Shown: positions 37,801-47,600, numbered from the stretch's first letter. The stretch: DNA of 64,000 nt from Antedon mediterranea (GCF_964355755.1 NC_092679.1:4772001-4836000); one strand, 5' to 3'. Program-made: numbers and translations. Notes: generated by a model from the letters alone, not told the origin.

Positions 37801-38025
37801 TAAAATTAAAAAAACCAATAATAAATGAGCACTTTTGCTTGACTTGAAGCTATCATAATTAGTAGGCCAATTAATATTATAGGCATAAGATAAGTACCGG
37901 TATTAATTTATTGGAATCTTTATTTCACAGCAGATTAGTTATTAGAGTAGAAAAGACACTGACTAATTGTCGCTTAGGCTAAATATAAAATAACAAGTCG
38001 CCACTGCTGTCAACATACCATCCAT
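17584..38025 (-). CDS. THADA: THADA homologue, complete 34-exon gene
   Basis: THADA is a long helical-repeat protein. The yeast homologue Trm732 and human THADA act with the Trm7/FTSJ1 methyltransferase to 2'-O-methylate tRNA position 32. Fly work also links THADA to SERCA and energy use. I joined 34 coding exons from an ATG at 38025 to a TAA at 17584. All boundaries are AG/GT except one GC donor, every junction phase agrees, and the total is 5865 nt (1954 residues plus stop), close to the ~1950 residues of vertebrate THADA. Signature matches include VLVCCWRSMKEV-like (MLVCCWRSMKEV, ~1037-1048), KHRGAFELA, CATRRSAG-PF-IQ, VHALNI, TGREFF-RFP and HGNLLQ. Exon coordinates are in the four segment entries. 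Odd features are an octapeptide-repeat insertion in exon 12 and a GC-AG intron. Exon 1 contributes only ATGGATG and is the least certain exon. Confidence 0.93.
18770..19035. mobile_element. MITE family B, interrupted copy
   Basis: Has the family's tgtacactatcaaattttac start, aatgtgatgtgcccatatat, catatcactactatatttga and tttgtttgtcaaactagttt words. It is split at catatata by a second, unrelated MITE (18837-18967). Lies in THADA intron 31. Confidence 0.65.
18837..18967. mobile_element. MITE family C nested in family B
   Basis: Bounded by TTGGTGTAACGCTCAGGC and GTTACGCCATTGC and flanked by catatata/catatat, consistent with an ~8-bp target duplication (hAT-like, tentative). A second copy in the other orientation is at 34417-34602, sharing the ggccctgg and gagcttatgagcagtgcc-type words. 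Confidence 0.55.
19470..19640 (+). repeat. CR1/L2-like LINE 3' end
   Basis: The stretch with tggttgaccaac-like words, cctttataattgttttgtct and tatggcagaaattgaataaa, followed by an aaataaataaata tail, has the form of a LINE 3' UTR and short-repeat tail. Only the end is present. Located in THADA intron 30. Confidence 0.45.
21463..21675. mobile_element. MITE family B with internal 21-bp tandem expansion
   Basis: Termini aggtctgtctacaccatcaaac and gtttgatagtgtagac are those of family B. Inside, tgtgcccaaatatggtagtga is repeated six times almost perfectly (21487-21612), so part of the MITE has expanded into a minisatellite. In THADA intron 26. Confidence 0.8.
22953..27386 (-). CDS. THADA: THADA exons 16-24 (DUF2428 core)
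   Basis: Coding exons: 27241-27386, 26827-27125, 26289-26440, 25695-25885, 25501-25610, 25268-25394, 24731-24850, 24084-24206 and 22953-23044. This is the most conserved region and holds the DUF2428 signature. Exon 19 has CCWRSMKEVSLMLG, exon 20 KHRGAFELASVGF, exon 21 CATRRSAGVPFTIQ, exon 23 VHALNIICALFRDTRLGE and exon 24 VRNSSTLLFTALINRIFGV. Exon 24 ends AAAAATTG followed by GCAAGT, a GC donor; the usual GT would not keep the frame. Confidence 0.95.
23193..23579. mobile_element. MITE with TIR TAACACAAGAATCTCCTGTTC and internal duplication
   Basis: The 21-bp left end recurs exactly in reverse complement at the right end (23559-23579). The interior holds two near-identical ~83-bp units (about 23290-23373 and 23374-23455) containing gtagggcgcccg and catagaggggatctgctaat. 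It is GC-richer than its surroundings. In THADA intron 23. Confidence 0.75.
25000..25125 (+). repeat. LINE 3' end with poly-A-like tail
   Basis: ataaggacgccttgattgct, tatggttaccctctttaaat and a terminal A-rich run form a retrotransposon-type 3' end. No coding part is attached. In THADA intron 21. Confidence 0.4.
25978..26275 (+). repeat. Minisatellite, ~25-bp unit, ~11 copies
   Basis: Unit gaactgctaagtatcaatag plus taaaa, with later units gaining one A (ctaaagta). Lies in THADA intron 18, ending about 15 bp before the exon 18 donor at 26288. Confidence 0.85.
26500..26762 (+). pseudogene. Decayed LINE reverse-transcriptase C-terminus
   Basis: In one frame it reads RIKRRRLKWY, stop, HIIRM, then RPPGGPKDR, stop, and KIWKQIVERW. 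That is the familiar RRL-WxGH-RM ... GRP...W...I pattern found near the C-terminus of many non-LTR retrotransposon ORF2 proteins. Several stops show it is dead. In THADA intron 17. Confidence 0.5.
27434..27540. mobile_element. Tc1/mariner-type MITE fragment
   Basis: TA followed by CAGTAGAACCTCCATTAAGG, the CAGT-GAACCTCC terminus, with an inverted block (cccttaatagggatgtccct) about 50 bp on. A similar inner word (ggctatagtgttaaaaca) lies near 1605-1625. In THADA intron 15. Confidence 0.5.
27630..31227 (-). CDS. THADA: THADA exons 9-15
   Basis: Coding exons: 31158-31227, 30421-30623, 29771-29920, 29068-29562, 28558-28713, 28364-28468 and 27630-27744. Exon 10 contains HVRGKYSFLACLVENVGVE, very close to the vertebrate HIKGKY-CLGCLVE-IGVE stretch. 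Exon 13 carries the SFRQQL motif and runs into exon 14 at LFIRLQDS. Exon 12 is unusually long (495 nt) because of tandem 24-bp units encoding SLDAQCSK-like octapeptides, residues about 558-632. Confidence 0.9.
28045..28150. mobile_element. MITE family B fragment
   Basis: catatcactaccatattttg, gcacatcaaacgtttttttg and tcaaactaatttgtcaaac match one half of the family; the other terminus is missing. In THADA intron 14. Confidence 0.5.
28849..28973. mobile_element. MITE family A, short copy
   Basis: AGCTTGGTTCCCACTAGGAC at the left and CTAGTGGGAACCACGCTT at the right, flanked by TAA/TAA, with accatcgcttgtgattgg-like inner words. In THADA intron 12. Confidence 0.7.
29230..29450 (-). repeat. Coding 24-bp tandem repeat in THADA exon 12
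   Basis: About eight or nine 24-bp units (agcatccagggacttggaac on the plus strand) keep the THADA frame. They encode octads of the form R/K-S-L-D-A/T-Q/H-x-x. Central units are nearly identical (SLDAQCSK, SLDAQCSK, SLDAQCTK) and outer units have drifted, as expected from recent slippage. The segment is polar, and the vertebrate protein lacks anything like it as far as I recall. Confidence 0.85.
30213..30345. mobile_element. MITE family B copy
   Basis: aaattttatgtgacaaaaaa, tgtgatgtgcccatatatgg, tcatatcactaacatatttg and gtttgatagtgtagacagag are present in the family order. In THADA intron 10. Confidence 0.6.
30665..31095 (+). repeat. Probable SINE with LINE-like tail
   Basis: A block with ggaatgggtacgaatcctgt (B-box-like) is followed by cctcgtccttccgatgagac and ataaagctgttgg, words typical of SINE bodies. 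Further on are tgaatgcttttattattgct and aataaattcgaatt, a LINE-type tail. Head and tail may be separate elements. In THADA intron 9. Confidence 0.35.
31284..32018 (+). repeat. 18-bp minisatellite, ~41 copies
   Basis: The unit ctcaagtataatcccatg varies mainly at the c/t and a/g positions. The period of 18 keeps several frames open on both strands (MLKYNP and SMGLYL repeats), but it lies wholly in THADA intron 8, between exons 31158-31227 and 32345-32528, so these are not proteins. Confidence 0.95.
32057..32309. mobile_element. TTAA-flanked MITE (piggyBac-like)
   Basis: Inverted termini TAGGGACTTTACGAAACAGG and its complement (…CCTGTTTTGTAAAGTCCCTA) are flanked by TTAA on both sides (32053-32056 and 32310-32313). 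The TTAA target is typical of piggyBac-type elements. At 253 bp it is non-coding. It ends 31 bp from the exon 8 donor of THADA. Confidence 0.8.
32345..38025 (-). CDS. THADA: THADA exons 1-8 (N-terminal part)
   Basis: Coding exons: 38019-38025, 37685-37782, 37298-37428, 36946-37136, 35276-35324, 34690-34883, 33168-33441 and 32345-32528. Exon 1 supplies M-D and one base, which completes a GAG with exon 2. Exon 2 also has an upstream in-frame ATG at its edge, which would be the start if exon 1 were not used. Exon 8 ends in LEYCWTNWDHPVD, matching the vertebrate EYV-HWEHPLD motif, and joins CMRHQ in exon 9. Introns 4-7 carry two minisatellites, a 72-bp repeat, a SINE and MITEs. Confidence 0.85.
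32988..33143. mobile_element. MITE family B copy
   Basis: tctgtctacactatcacact at the left and gtttgatagtgtagacaggg at the right form inverted termini, with gatgtgcccatatttg and gtcactaccatatttgggca inside. Ends ~20 bp from THADA exon 7. Confidence 0.75.
33513..33757 (+). mobile_element. tRNA-derived SINE
   Basis: The head has an A box in gggtagtcaagtggttagga and a B box ggttcaatttc at tRNA spacing. The body (cagctgtaaatgagtaccta, gagtataagggggtgtgg) and the tail gaatacgggatctttacctt resemble known SINE bodies and LINE-type tails. In THADA intron 6, directly followed by the 72-bp repeat. Confidence 0.65.
33829..34355 (+). repeat. 72-bp tandem repeat, ~7 copies
   Basis: The unit contains gattttaaactttcttaatt, ttagagctccttattaagta and ggttggactaacagttacat. 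Copies are nearly identical apart from small indels, so expansion is recent. In THADA intron 6. Confidence 0.9.
34417..34602. mobile_element. MITE family C
   Basis: Ends AGTGGTATAACGGCTATGAG and GCGTTACACCACTT are imperfect inverted repeats. The interior has gaggggccctggagcttatg and aggcgttaaa words. It is the partner of the nested copy at 18837-18967. In THADA intron 6. Confidence 0.6.
34969..35235 (+). repeat. ~77-bp tandem repeat, three copies
   Basis: Units share cctaacttcattattaaaac, tggtcaattataggcctcta and ctgttattaaaatacatca. The third unit is shortened. In THADA intron 5. Confidence 0.7.
35381..36562. mobile_element. 18-bp minisatellite bounded by inverted termini
   Basis: The array of gtgggttactattagagt units fills 35695-36549, with a few units at 35440-35480. 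It is enclosed by ATACTGTAAATCTTCTAATT at the left and a near-match in reverse complement (CCGTAAATCTTCTAATAGTAA) at the right. A tandem array held between inverted termini is the layout of satellite-bearing MITEs. It lies in THADA intron 4. Long open frames (VTIRVW, LLLECG, SNPHSN) are periodicity artefacts. Confidence 0.7.
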
Positions 38026-38057
38026 GTTGTTGGGCCAGTATATATATTTACATGATT

Positions 38058-38885
38058 TAGCGGATCAGTCTAATTACCAAAGATAATCGAAAACAAAACA
38101 AAATCTAAATACAGTACCAAAAACAAATTTGTATTATATTTTTTTAATGTCGCCCTCTATTGATGGGTTTCTAAAGCTAAGACCATGCAGAGAGAAGACC
38201 GCGCACGCAAAAGCCAAGGACCCTACGAAATGGTTGGTAGTGTGCACAAAATACAACCCAAAATTGTACAAATTCAATGATATACACCGCACATTTACTT
38301 ACAAAAAACACCTTTTGTTTTTAGTCTTTTAATTTTCAAAAACAAAGCATGATGATTTTACCTATAATAATAATATTGCTAAAGCACACGTTTTGAAGTG
38401 ATTAACTCGACTACGGTAATTTGACTGAATAGATTTTATTGTGAATCGTTATCGTGAGCTTGTTTTAAGTATGTACTTTATAGTCCCTAATATTATTGAT
38501 ATTCTTGATTATCTTTTGAAAATCTATAAATAATTATCATGATTAACGTATTCACAATTAATATGTGAGGAGTACATGTGTTGGTTTCTGGATCAAAAAT
38601 CGAAAGACTAAAATCAAAATATGTTTACAGATTCCGTAAGTAAATGTACGGTGATATCTTTGAGGTTGTACGCTTTTTAGTTTAATTTTGTGAACACTTG
38701 TCCACTACCATTTCATAGGGTTTTTCTTGGCTTTTGCGCGTTCGGTTTTCTCTCTGTTATGGTCTTAGTTTTAAGAAACAACCATCAGTAGAGGGCAACA
38801 TAAAAAAGATTATACAAGTTTGTTTTCTGTATTTAAATTTTGTTTATGGTTGTTTTCGGTAATTAGCCTGACCGGATTTAGCCAC
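38058..38885. mobile_element. Foldback element just upstream of THADA
   Basis: The left arm (about 38058-38313) and right arm (about 38617-38885) are inverted copies. ggatcagtctaattacc, atgtcgccctctattgatgg, aagaccatgcagagagaaga and acgcaaaagccaagg on the left match gtaattagcctgacc, ccatcagtagagggcaacat and ttggcttttgcgcg on the right. The ~300-bp centre is unrelated AT-rich DNA. Its edge is ~33 bp from the THADA start codon, so the THADA 5' UTR or promoter may lie within it. Confidence 0.75.
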
Positions 38886-40344
38886 AGTTAAAGTACATAC
38901 TGTACTAACACTAACACTAACAGTGAATAAATTAGTACACTGTACTGCTTGCCTCTCTAGGTAGTTAAATTAAACATTAAGACATCTACTCATAGTCATA
39001 AGGAAGTCTATTCTATACCTATACACTACTGCTTACTCACTGCCTACTAGACTCATATGAGATGAGGCCTGCCTAGCTAGCTAGCCTACAGTAGGCCCTA
39101 GCTAGGTTAGTTAGTTAGTTAGTTAGGCTAGCCAGTCAACAGGGAGAGGGCCTCCCCCATGATGCTTCCTTAACTCTATCTAATCTAGCTAGTACTAGAA
39201 GGCCTAAGCCTAGCTAGGTCTTTACTAGTTAGTATAGATCTATACATTGTTGTTTACGTAACGGTGTACCTTTAAGGTCAGTAATTATTCCACAGTATCG
39301 TTCCATTATTTAGATTTTAGAATAAAAACATGTGTTTAATAAAAGATGTCAACAAAACAGTTATAACATTGAGGGCGGGCTTGCTGTCAAGTTAGAGAAA
39401 TCGTTTTTTATGTGAAATAATTTAAAAAAATTATTTTAAAAAGAATTTTACATTTATTTTTCATTATTTTTATTTTATATTTGATAGGAATATGTGATAT
39501 TTTATATTTCATTACAAATTATACAATAACAATTCAAAACTGTCCTTTTAAAAAATCAATTAAAAATTACAAACAATCAATTTATTTTGTCTTATTTCAG
39601 AAAACTATAATTTATTTATTATATTTAATTTATTTTGTGGACATCCGATTATATCATTAAAAAATCATTACAATGAAGAGGCAAACACATAAATTCTTTG
39701 ACTGTAATGAATATTATCGTAATAATAATATCATTCATTTATATTTTATAAAGAAAGAAATTAACCTTTATTCACAGTCACAGTCTGTTTTTTGTTTGTT
39801 TTTTTTGGTGACTAAACTACAATCTTGACTAGGAATGTTCATCATTTTGTAAACAATGGCATTTTGTAAAAGATTGAATTTATTCTTAATAGTTCTTTTT
39901 TAAAAACTATGTAATAAGGCCTGCATTACAAAATATCAGTGCGTATACAACAAATCTTCATTAGGCCTAATAAAGTTTATCTTTATCAACAAATAACTCT
40001 GGCCTACTGTAAAATTCGCATACATAAAATTTCTACGGAAAAATACATAACGGTATATAATTATTGGTGTGTGTGTCTCAATGCTGTGTGTGATTTAGGC
40101 TAATTTACAAGCATGTGTATGTAAGTTTAGTGTAAAGGTTATGTAACCAGCTGTTACTAACAATAGTCACCACTAACAATAGAACACGAACGCCAAAAAA
40201 AAAGGGGTTTACTCGTATCAAAAAACCTGTACATCATAAATCAACTTATGTTTTAAAATTACAAATTATATATTAAAACTCTTGCCTCTTTAGAAAAGTG
40301 AAGTTTTGTGGACAAGTCGTTCTCGAGAAAATGCAATTTCAGTT
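38886..40344. other. Intergenic between THADA and the GPCR gene
   Basis: AT-rich, with many aggcctag/gctagcta words near 39060-39210 and a (ttag)n run at 39105-39124. The two genes diverge from here, so promoters may be present, but none could be pinned down. Confidence 0.4.
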
Positions 40345-40500
40345 TACTTGTTGTCCGATTGCCTCCAAAAATTTAATGGAGTGGTCCTTGGCCCCACATC
40401 TATCTGTAGTAGTTTCAATACATTTTTGAGTAAGTCTGCTAACAAACAGACAGACAGACACACGCGATAGATACATATACCTCCTTGGCGGAGGTCAACT
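40345..40500. repeat. Dispersed repeat R, copy 1 of 3
   Basis: ccgattgcctccaaaaattt, tggagtggtccttggcccca, aacagacagacagacacacg and cctccttggcggaggtcaac recur at 45255-45405 and 48865-49005. Each copy stands immediately before a receptor cassette, so it marks the cassette boundaries. Confidence 0.8.
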
Positions 40501-41039
40501 AACGCTTGTAAAATGATTGTTTTTCCGCTTACCTCGTTCTTTATCATACTAATGATTGCCTCATTTACAACCTGTGTTATTGGTAGGGCCAATATAGTAC
40601 TATGAGAATTATATTAGTATTATCGAAACATGTCACGGTATTTTAAGGCACATTGCCTATATTCATCAAAGGCCTCACAATTTTGATTGATACAATTAAT
40701 ACTTCCATAAAGTATAATCGTTTTGAGATAAATTGGATTTTTTATTGAGTCTCTATTTTTGGCACTATTTCGAAAACAATAATGGGCCTAATCCTATGTT
40801 AATATAAATGATTATTCGTTAATAACCATTAAGTGAACACGTGCGACTTCTAATTGTTCATAATGGTTGGTATTTTCAAATGTTGCTTCTATTTAAGAAA
40901 AGACTGAATTACAAAACATCAGATATAAGACTAGACGTATACAATTGAAGTGGGTTTTTGGAAATTTAACGTTATTTTGTTGGTTATTTTATCTTTAGAC
41001 AAAATCAGGTGTGCGTATCGCATCTTTTTTGTACGCGTG

Positions 41040-41047
41040 TGACGTCA
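41040..41047. promoter_or_regulatory. TGACGTCA palindrome at start of cassette 1
   Basis: A perfect 8-bp CRE-type palindrome, the consensus for CREB/ATF bZIP dimers, ending two bases before the start ATG. The same site is at 43057-43064 and 53214-53221 before the other start exons. Its role is inferred; being so near the ATG it would lie in the 5' UTR unless transcription starts very close by. Confidence 0.5.
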
Positions 41048-41049
41048 GA

Positions 41050-41684
41050 ATGTTGAGATTTAGATTTGTTTTCTATTTTGTAGGTCTGTATTATGCCATT
41101 GGTAAGTGAAGTTAAACATTTAAAAACATTTTCTCGTATACACAATTAAATTTCATCAGTCAAAAAGTAAGCACAAATGTACTTTTTTAAAGTTTGACTT
41201 TTTGACCTTTTAAAAGGTGAAGAATGTAGTCCCAGTCAATTTCAGTGTAATTTTGGAAACTGCATACCCAAAGGTTATGTATGTGATACAGACAACGATT
41301 GCAATGACAACAGCGATGAAATGAATTGTTGTAAGTATTACACCACTCTCTTGGTCTTGGATACAGTATATAAACATTTAAAAAAAGTGAAAGTGTTATT
41401 TTTTACTTCAATTTTAGGAATCGCATCATGGTTTACCGCGAACCTGGTGAATATGGGATAAAGATACAGTACTAGTGTCTTGGGGTAACGAGGTATTGAA
41501 ACCACGCTAGGCGGGTAAATTTTGCTGCTAGTAATAACATTATTTCATAATATTTTTGTTACAGCGCAATATGTTTGTAATGATGAACAATTCCGATGTT
41601 TAAGTGGAGAATGCAAAGCGAAGGCCTTCATGTGTGATGGAATTACACAGTGCGATGATGGATCGGATGAACTCATATGCAGCG
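41050..41684 (+). CDS. GPCR cassette 1: signal exon, LDLa-1, LDLa-2
   Basis: Exons: 41050-41101 ([18 protein letters not shown], a hydrophobic signal-peptide-like start), 41217-41330 and 41565-41684. LDLa-1 has six Cys and ends C-x-D-x-SDEMNC. LDLa-2 has [16 protein letters not shown], the calcium-binding acidic motif of LDLa modules. All junctions are phase 1. A stray aggaatcgcatcatggttta block between the two LDLa exons is not coding. Confidence 0.85.
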
Positions 41685-44600
41685 GTAGGTGTAGTCATTC
41701 TGTCTTTCGATTTTACAAACATCATCTTTTTAAGAAAATAACTTAGATATTATATTGTCCCTCTTTTTTTGTTTGTTGTTGTTTTTGTTGTTGTTGAATA
41801 TGCAATTTTATGTCCCATAATGTGTGTAACGGTTATTCTCAATGCGCGGATAATTCAGATTAGAATAATTGTATTGTCCTCGTGAGTTTACTGTATTTTA
41901 AGTGACATTTAAATTTGTGTCTGTTCTGGGGCTGATGCGGAGAGGGGAGGGGCAGGGCGCGAGGAGAGGGGCGAAAGGCCTACGGTAGTAAAATGTACTA
42001 AGAATTGCCTATGTAAACACGAGGTTGGGGGAACCTGTGTCATCCATAAACTTTCATTTTTTCATTTCATTGATTTATTTCACTTTACAACTATATAGGC
42101 CTAAATATAAAGTGGAGGAGCCTAAAAGAAAGCAAAGCTTGTGGTGAATAGGCTCCTCAAAACAAAAAATTAAAATATAAATAATATATAACACAATTAG
42201 AAACTCCAAAAAACAACAATTTAACTAATATCTTTTCTCTAACAGATAAGTTTAACATGTTTAAAACTAAAAAACAAGTAAAAAATAGATTATTTAAATT
42301 ATTTTTAAAATATCCAAATATGTCATTAATAAAAGAATTTACAAAGAACCTTCAACCAATAATAGTTTAAATTGACGTTTAAATAAAGCACAGTTATGAG
42401 ATTTTTTAAGAGATAAAAGGAGAGAATTCCAGAGTTTAGATCCAGTGTATACAAGGGTGTTCATTTTAAGACTAGTTCGAGTAAGTGGTAGGTGATACTG
42501 ATCTTTTTGTCTTGTTTGGTGATTGTTTTTCCGCTTACCTCGTTCTTTATCATACTAATGATTGCCTCATTTAAATACAACCTGTGTTATTGGTACGTAA
42601 GTACTCTAGGCGTTGATTTCAGTTCTGATGATGAGAATTATTAGTATTCTCAAAACATGTCACGGTATTTTAAGGCACATTGCCTATATTCATCAAAGGC
42701 CTCACAATTTTGATTGATACATTAATAGGCCTACTTCCATAAAGTATATTCTTTTTGAGATAAATTGGTTTTTTTTTTAGTCTCTATTTTTGGCAATATT
42801 TTGAAAACAATAATAATGCTATGTTAATATAAAAATGATTCTTCGTTAATAACAATTAAATGAACACGTGCGACTTTTAATTGTTCATAACGGTTGGTAT
42901 TTTCAAATGCTGCTTGTATTTAAGAAAAGACTGAATTACAAAACATCAGATATAAGACTAGACGTAGACAATTGAAGTGGGTTTTTGGCAATTTAACGTT
43001 ATTTTATCTTTAGACAAAATCAGGTGTGCGTATCGCATCTATTTTGTACGCGTGTGTGACGTCAGAATGTCGAGATTTAGATTTGTTTTCTATTTTGTAG
43101 GTCTGTATTATGCCATTGGTAAGTGAAGTTAAACATTTAAAAACATTTTCTCGTATACACAATTAAATCGCATCAGTCAAAAAGTAAGCACAAAGGTACT
43201 TTTTTAAAGTTTGACTTTTTGACTTTTTAAAAGGTGAAGAATGTAGTCCCAGTCAATTTCAGTGTAATTTTGGAAACTGCATACCCAAAGGTTATGTATG
43301 TGATACATACAACGATTGCAATGACAACAGCGATGAAATGAATTGTTGTAAGTATTACACCACTCTCTTGATTAAGGATACAGTATATAAACATAAAAAA
43401 AAGTGAAAGTGTTATTTTTTACTTCAATTTTAGAAATCGCATCATGGTTTACCGCGAACCTGGTGAATGTGGGGATAAAGATACAGTACTGGTGTCTTGG
43501 GGTCATGTGTGATATATGTGTTATACAACTTTATATTTATAATCCGTATGAATTAAAATGTTTGGATAATATATCAATGCTTTAAATGTGATGACGTCAT
43601 TAAATATAATGACCATTCAGATAGAGAGAATTGTTGTAAAACTTGATATTTTGTAATTGCATTGTAAAATTTAGTAAATATTTGCAAAAGTTTCATTTTT
43701 TAAATACCACGTAACCAAGTATTTGAAGACACTAGCCTCTACAACACAGCAACTACTGACAGCCGCTTGAATGATGTTTCTACCCAACAAACCTCATTAA
43801 ATCCGAAAGACAACCTCTACAGCACTAAACTAGCAGTAACGACAGGATCACATTCAATTGACAGTGAGTATTCGAAACAAAAATGCTACATTATAAATCT
43901 ATACCAATCTATAGGCCTACTATATACATTTATTTTCATGACTAAATATATTGAGTAATTTGTATAGTATTCCAAAATAATTGCTGCATACGAAAAATAT
44001 ATCAGTAATACTTTGAATAAGTTTGTAGAAGACAAAAAAAACATAAAGCACAGTTATGAGATTTTTTAAGAGATAAAGAGAGAGAATTCCAGAGTTTAGA
44101 TCCAGTGTATACAAGGGTGTTCATTTTAAGACTAGTTCGAGTAAGTGGTAGGTGATACTGATCTTTTTGTCTTGTTTGGTTAGGTGTGGTATTGTTTATT
44201 TTGAGTGAATTTACTGGATATTATGGGTGGTAAGTGTCTGGCGGTTAACTAAAACATGATGACACCAACATTAAATCTATAGAGGTCCTCAATTTTTAAT
44301 ATTTTATTTTTTTGAAAGAGATCTTGGGTGTGCGCACGAAAAGTTGACCCTGAGATAATTATGACAGCTCGTTTCTGGATTAATAAAATGTTAGTAATAA
44401 TTGATTTTGAAGCAGTTCCCCAAGCAAGAACACCATACTTTAAATACGATAAAATAAGAGTAGAATATAAAATATTTAATACTTTTTGAGGAAATATTGA
44501 TTTCAATTTATACATTATGCCAACATTTTATGATAATAATTTGCAAAGGTAATTAACATGGGCTTTCCAGTCAAGTCTGTCGTCAATAAATATACCAAGA

Positions 44601-47600
44601 CATTTTGTGCTGGTTATTTGATTAATATGAACATTATCGACAATTTTATCTTTTGGTAACATACTATATTTATTACTAAACAACATGAAATTGGTTTTTA
44701 GCATATTTAGTGATAGCTTGTTTGCATGTAATTAACCTTGTTTAGTTCTTGATTAACGATGTAACAGAGACTCTGGATCATCATGTGTATAAAACAGACT
44801 TAAATCATCCGCAAACAGTATTGACGACATGACATTAGATATATTATTGAAATCATTTGCATAAATTATGAAGAGAAGTAGGCCCAAAATCGAACCCTGT
44901 GGGACACCACATGTAACAGGTCTGCAGCTTGATTCAAAATTATTTAATGATACAAATTGTTGCCTGTCAGAAAGGTAACTTCTAAACCATTTTTTAGCCA
45001 CAACTCTAATTCCATAGTTTGTTAAATTATGCAGTAAGATTTCATGATTACCTCTATCGAAAACTTTGGAGTAGTCGAGGAAAATACCAATTGTATGCAT
45101 ATGATTATCTAAGGCTGATGTAATCATGTCAACGAAGTGTAAAATGGCATGTGACGTAGTGTGCTTTTCTCTAAATCCAAATTGAATGTTTGAAAAAGTC
45201 CTATCTTTTAACACTAGCAGTTCTGAAAATAATACTAAAAAGTGGTCCAGAATTTGGATAGTTGTCCGATTGCCTCCAAAATTTAATGGAGTGGTGCTTG
45301 ACCACATATCTATCTGTTGTTTCAATACATTTTTGAGTAAATCTGCTTACAAACAGACAGACAGACACACGCGATAGATACATATACCTCCTTGGCGGAG
45401 GTGAACAAATCTATAACTTGAGTCACGCTTGCAAAATGATTGTTTTTCCGCTTACCTCGTTCTTTATCATACTAATGATTGCCTCATTTAAACACAACCT
45501 GTGTTATTGGTATGTAAGTACCACTCTAGGCGTTGATTTCAGTTCTGATGATGAGAATTATTAGTATTCTCAAAACATGTCACGGTATTTTTTTTTAGAT
45601 TTGTTTTCTATTTTGTAGGTCTGTATTATGCCATTGGTAAGTGAAGTTAAACATTTTAAAACATTTTCTCGTATACACAATTAAATCTCATCAGTCAAAA
45701 AGTAAGCACAAAGGTACTTTTTTAAAGTTTGACTTTTTGACTTTTTAAAAGGTGAAGAATGTAGTCCCAGTCAATTTCAGTGTAATTTTGGAAACTGCAT
45801 ACCCAAAGGTTATGTATGTGATACAGACAACGATTGCAATGACAACAGCGATGAAATGAATTGTTGTAAGTATTACACCATTCTCTTGGTCTTGGATACA
45901 GTATATAAACAATTAAAAAAAGTGAAAGTGTTATTTTTTACTTCAATTAACGCATCATGGTTTACCGCGAACCTGGTGAATGTGGGACAGTTACTGGTGT
46001 CTTGGGGTAATGAGGTATTGAAACCGCTTTAGGCGGGTAAATTTGCTGCTAGTAATAACATTATTTCATAATATTTTTGTTACAGCGCAGTATGTTTGTA
46101 ATGATGAACAATTCCGATGTTTTAGTGGAGAATGTAAAGCGAAGGCCTTCATGTGTGATGGAATTAAACAGTGCGATGATGGATCGGATGAACTCATATG
46201 CATCAGTAGGTGTAGTCATTCTGTCTTTCGATTTTAAAACATCATCTTTTTAAGAAAATAACTTAGATATATTGTCCCTCTTTTTTTGTTTGTTGTTGTC
46301 GTTGAATATGCAATTTTATGTCCCATAATGTGTGTAACGGTTATGCTCAATGCGCGGATAATTCAGATTAGAATAATTGTCCTCGTGAGTTTACTGTATT
46401 TTAAGTGACATTTAAATTTGTGTCTGTTCTGGGGCTGATGCGGGAGAGGGGAGGGGGGGGGCGGGGGAAGTTGCGAGAGGCCTACGGTAGTAAAATGTAC
46501 TAAGAATTGCCTATGTAAACACGAGGTTGTGGGAACCTGTGTCATCCATAAACTTTCATTTTTTCATTTCATTTATTTATTTCACTTTACAACTATATAC
46601 ACCTAAATATAAAATGGAGGAGCCTAAAAGAAAGTAAAGCTTGTGGTGAATAGGCTCCTCAAAACAAAAAAATAAAATATAAATAATATATAACACAATT
46701 AGAAACTCCAAAAAACAACAATTTAACTAATGTCTTTTCTCTAACACACAAGTTTAACATGTTTAAAACTAAAAAACAAGTAAAAAATAGATTATATAAA
46801 TTATTTTTAAAATACCAAATATGTCATTAATAAAAGAATTTACAAAGAACCTTCAACCAATAATAGTTTAAATTGACGTTTAAATAAAGCACAGTTATGA
46901 GATTTTTTAAGAGATAAAGAGAGAGAATTCCAGAGTTTAGATCCAGTGTATACAAGGGTGTTCATTTTAAGACTATTTCGAGTAAGTGGTAGGTGGATAC
47001 TGATCTTTTTGTCTTGTTTGGTGAGTGTGGTATTGTTTATTTTGAGTGAATTTACTGGATATTATGGGTGGTAAGTGTTCGGCGGTTAATTAAAACATGA
47101 TGACACCAACATTAGATCTATAGAGGTCCTCAATTTTTAATATTTTATTTTTTTGAAAGAGATCTTGGGTGTGCGCACGAAAAGTTGACCCTGAGATAAT
47201 TATGACAGCTCGTTTCTGGATTAATAAAATGTTAGTAATAATTGATTTTGAAGCAGTTCCCCAAGCAAGAACACCATACTTTAAATACGATAAAATAAGA
47301 GTAGAATATAAAATATTTAATACTTTTTGAGGAAATATTGATTTCAATTTATACATTATGCCAACATTTTATGATAATAATTTGCAAAGGTAATTAACAT
47401 GGGCTTTCCAGTCAAGTCTGTCGTCAATAAATATACCAAGACATTTTGTGCTGGTTATTTGATTAATATCAATTCATCATCATCGACATTTTTATTCCAT
47501 AATCAAAATAAAAACATATACAAATACAATACAAATAATACGATAATGGAATGGGATACAAAATAAGCACAAGTGCTTTAAGCATGTAACCCTAACAAAA

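Noticed and set aside
41410-41500. Block ggaatcgcatcatggtttaccgcgaacc between LDLa exons as a further exon
   Set aside because: It recurs after LDLa-1 in all cassettes but without consistent acceptor/donor or an open frame compatible with phase 1.
44753-45325. 190-residue RT frame as a functional LINE gene
   Set aside because: No endonuclease part, broken frames on both sides, and a truncated 5' end.
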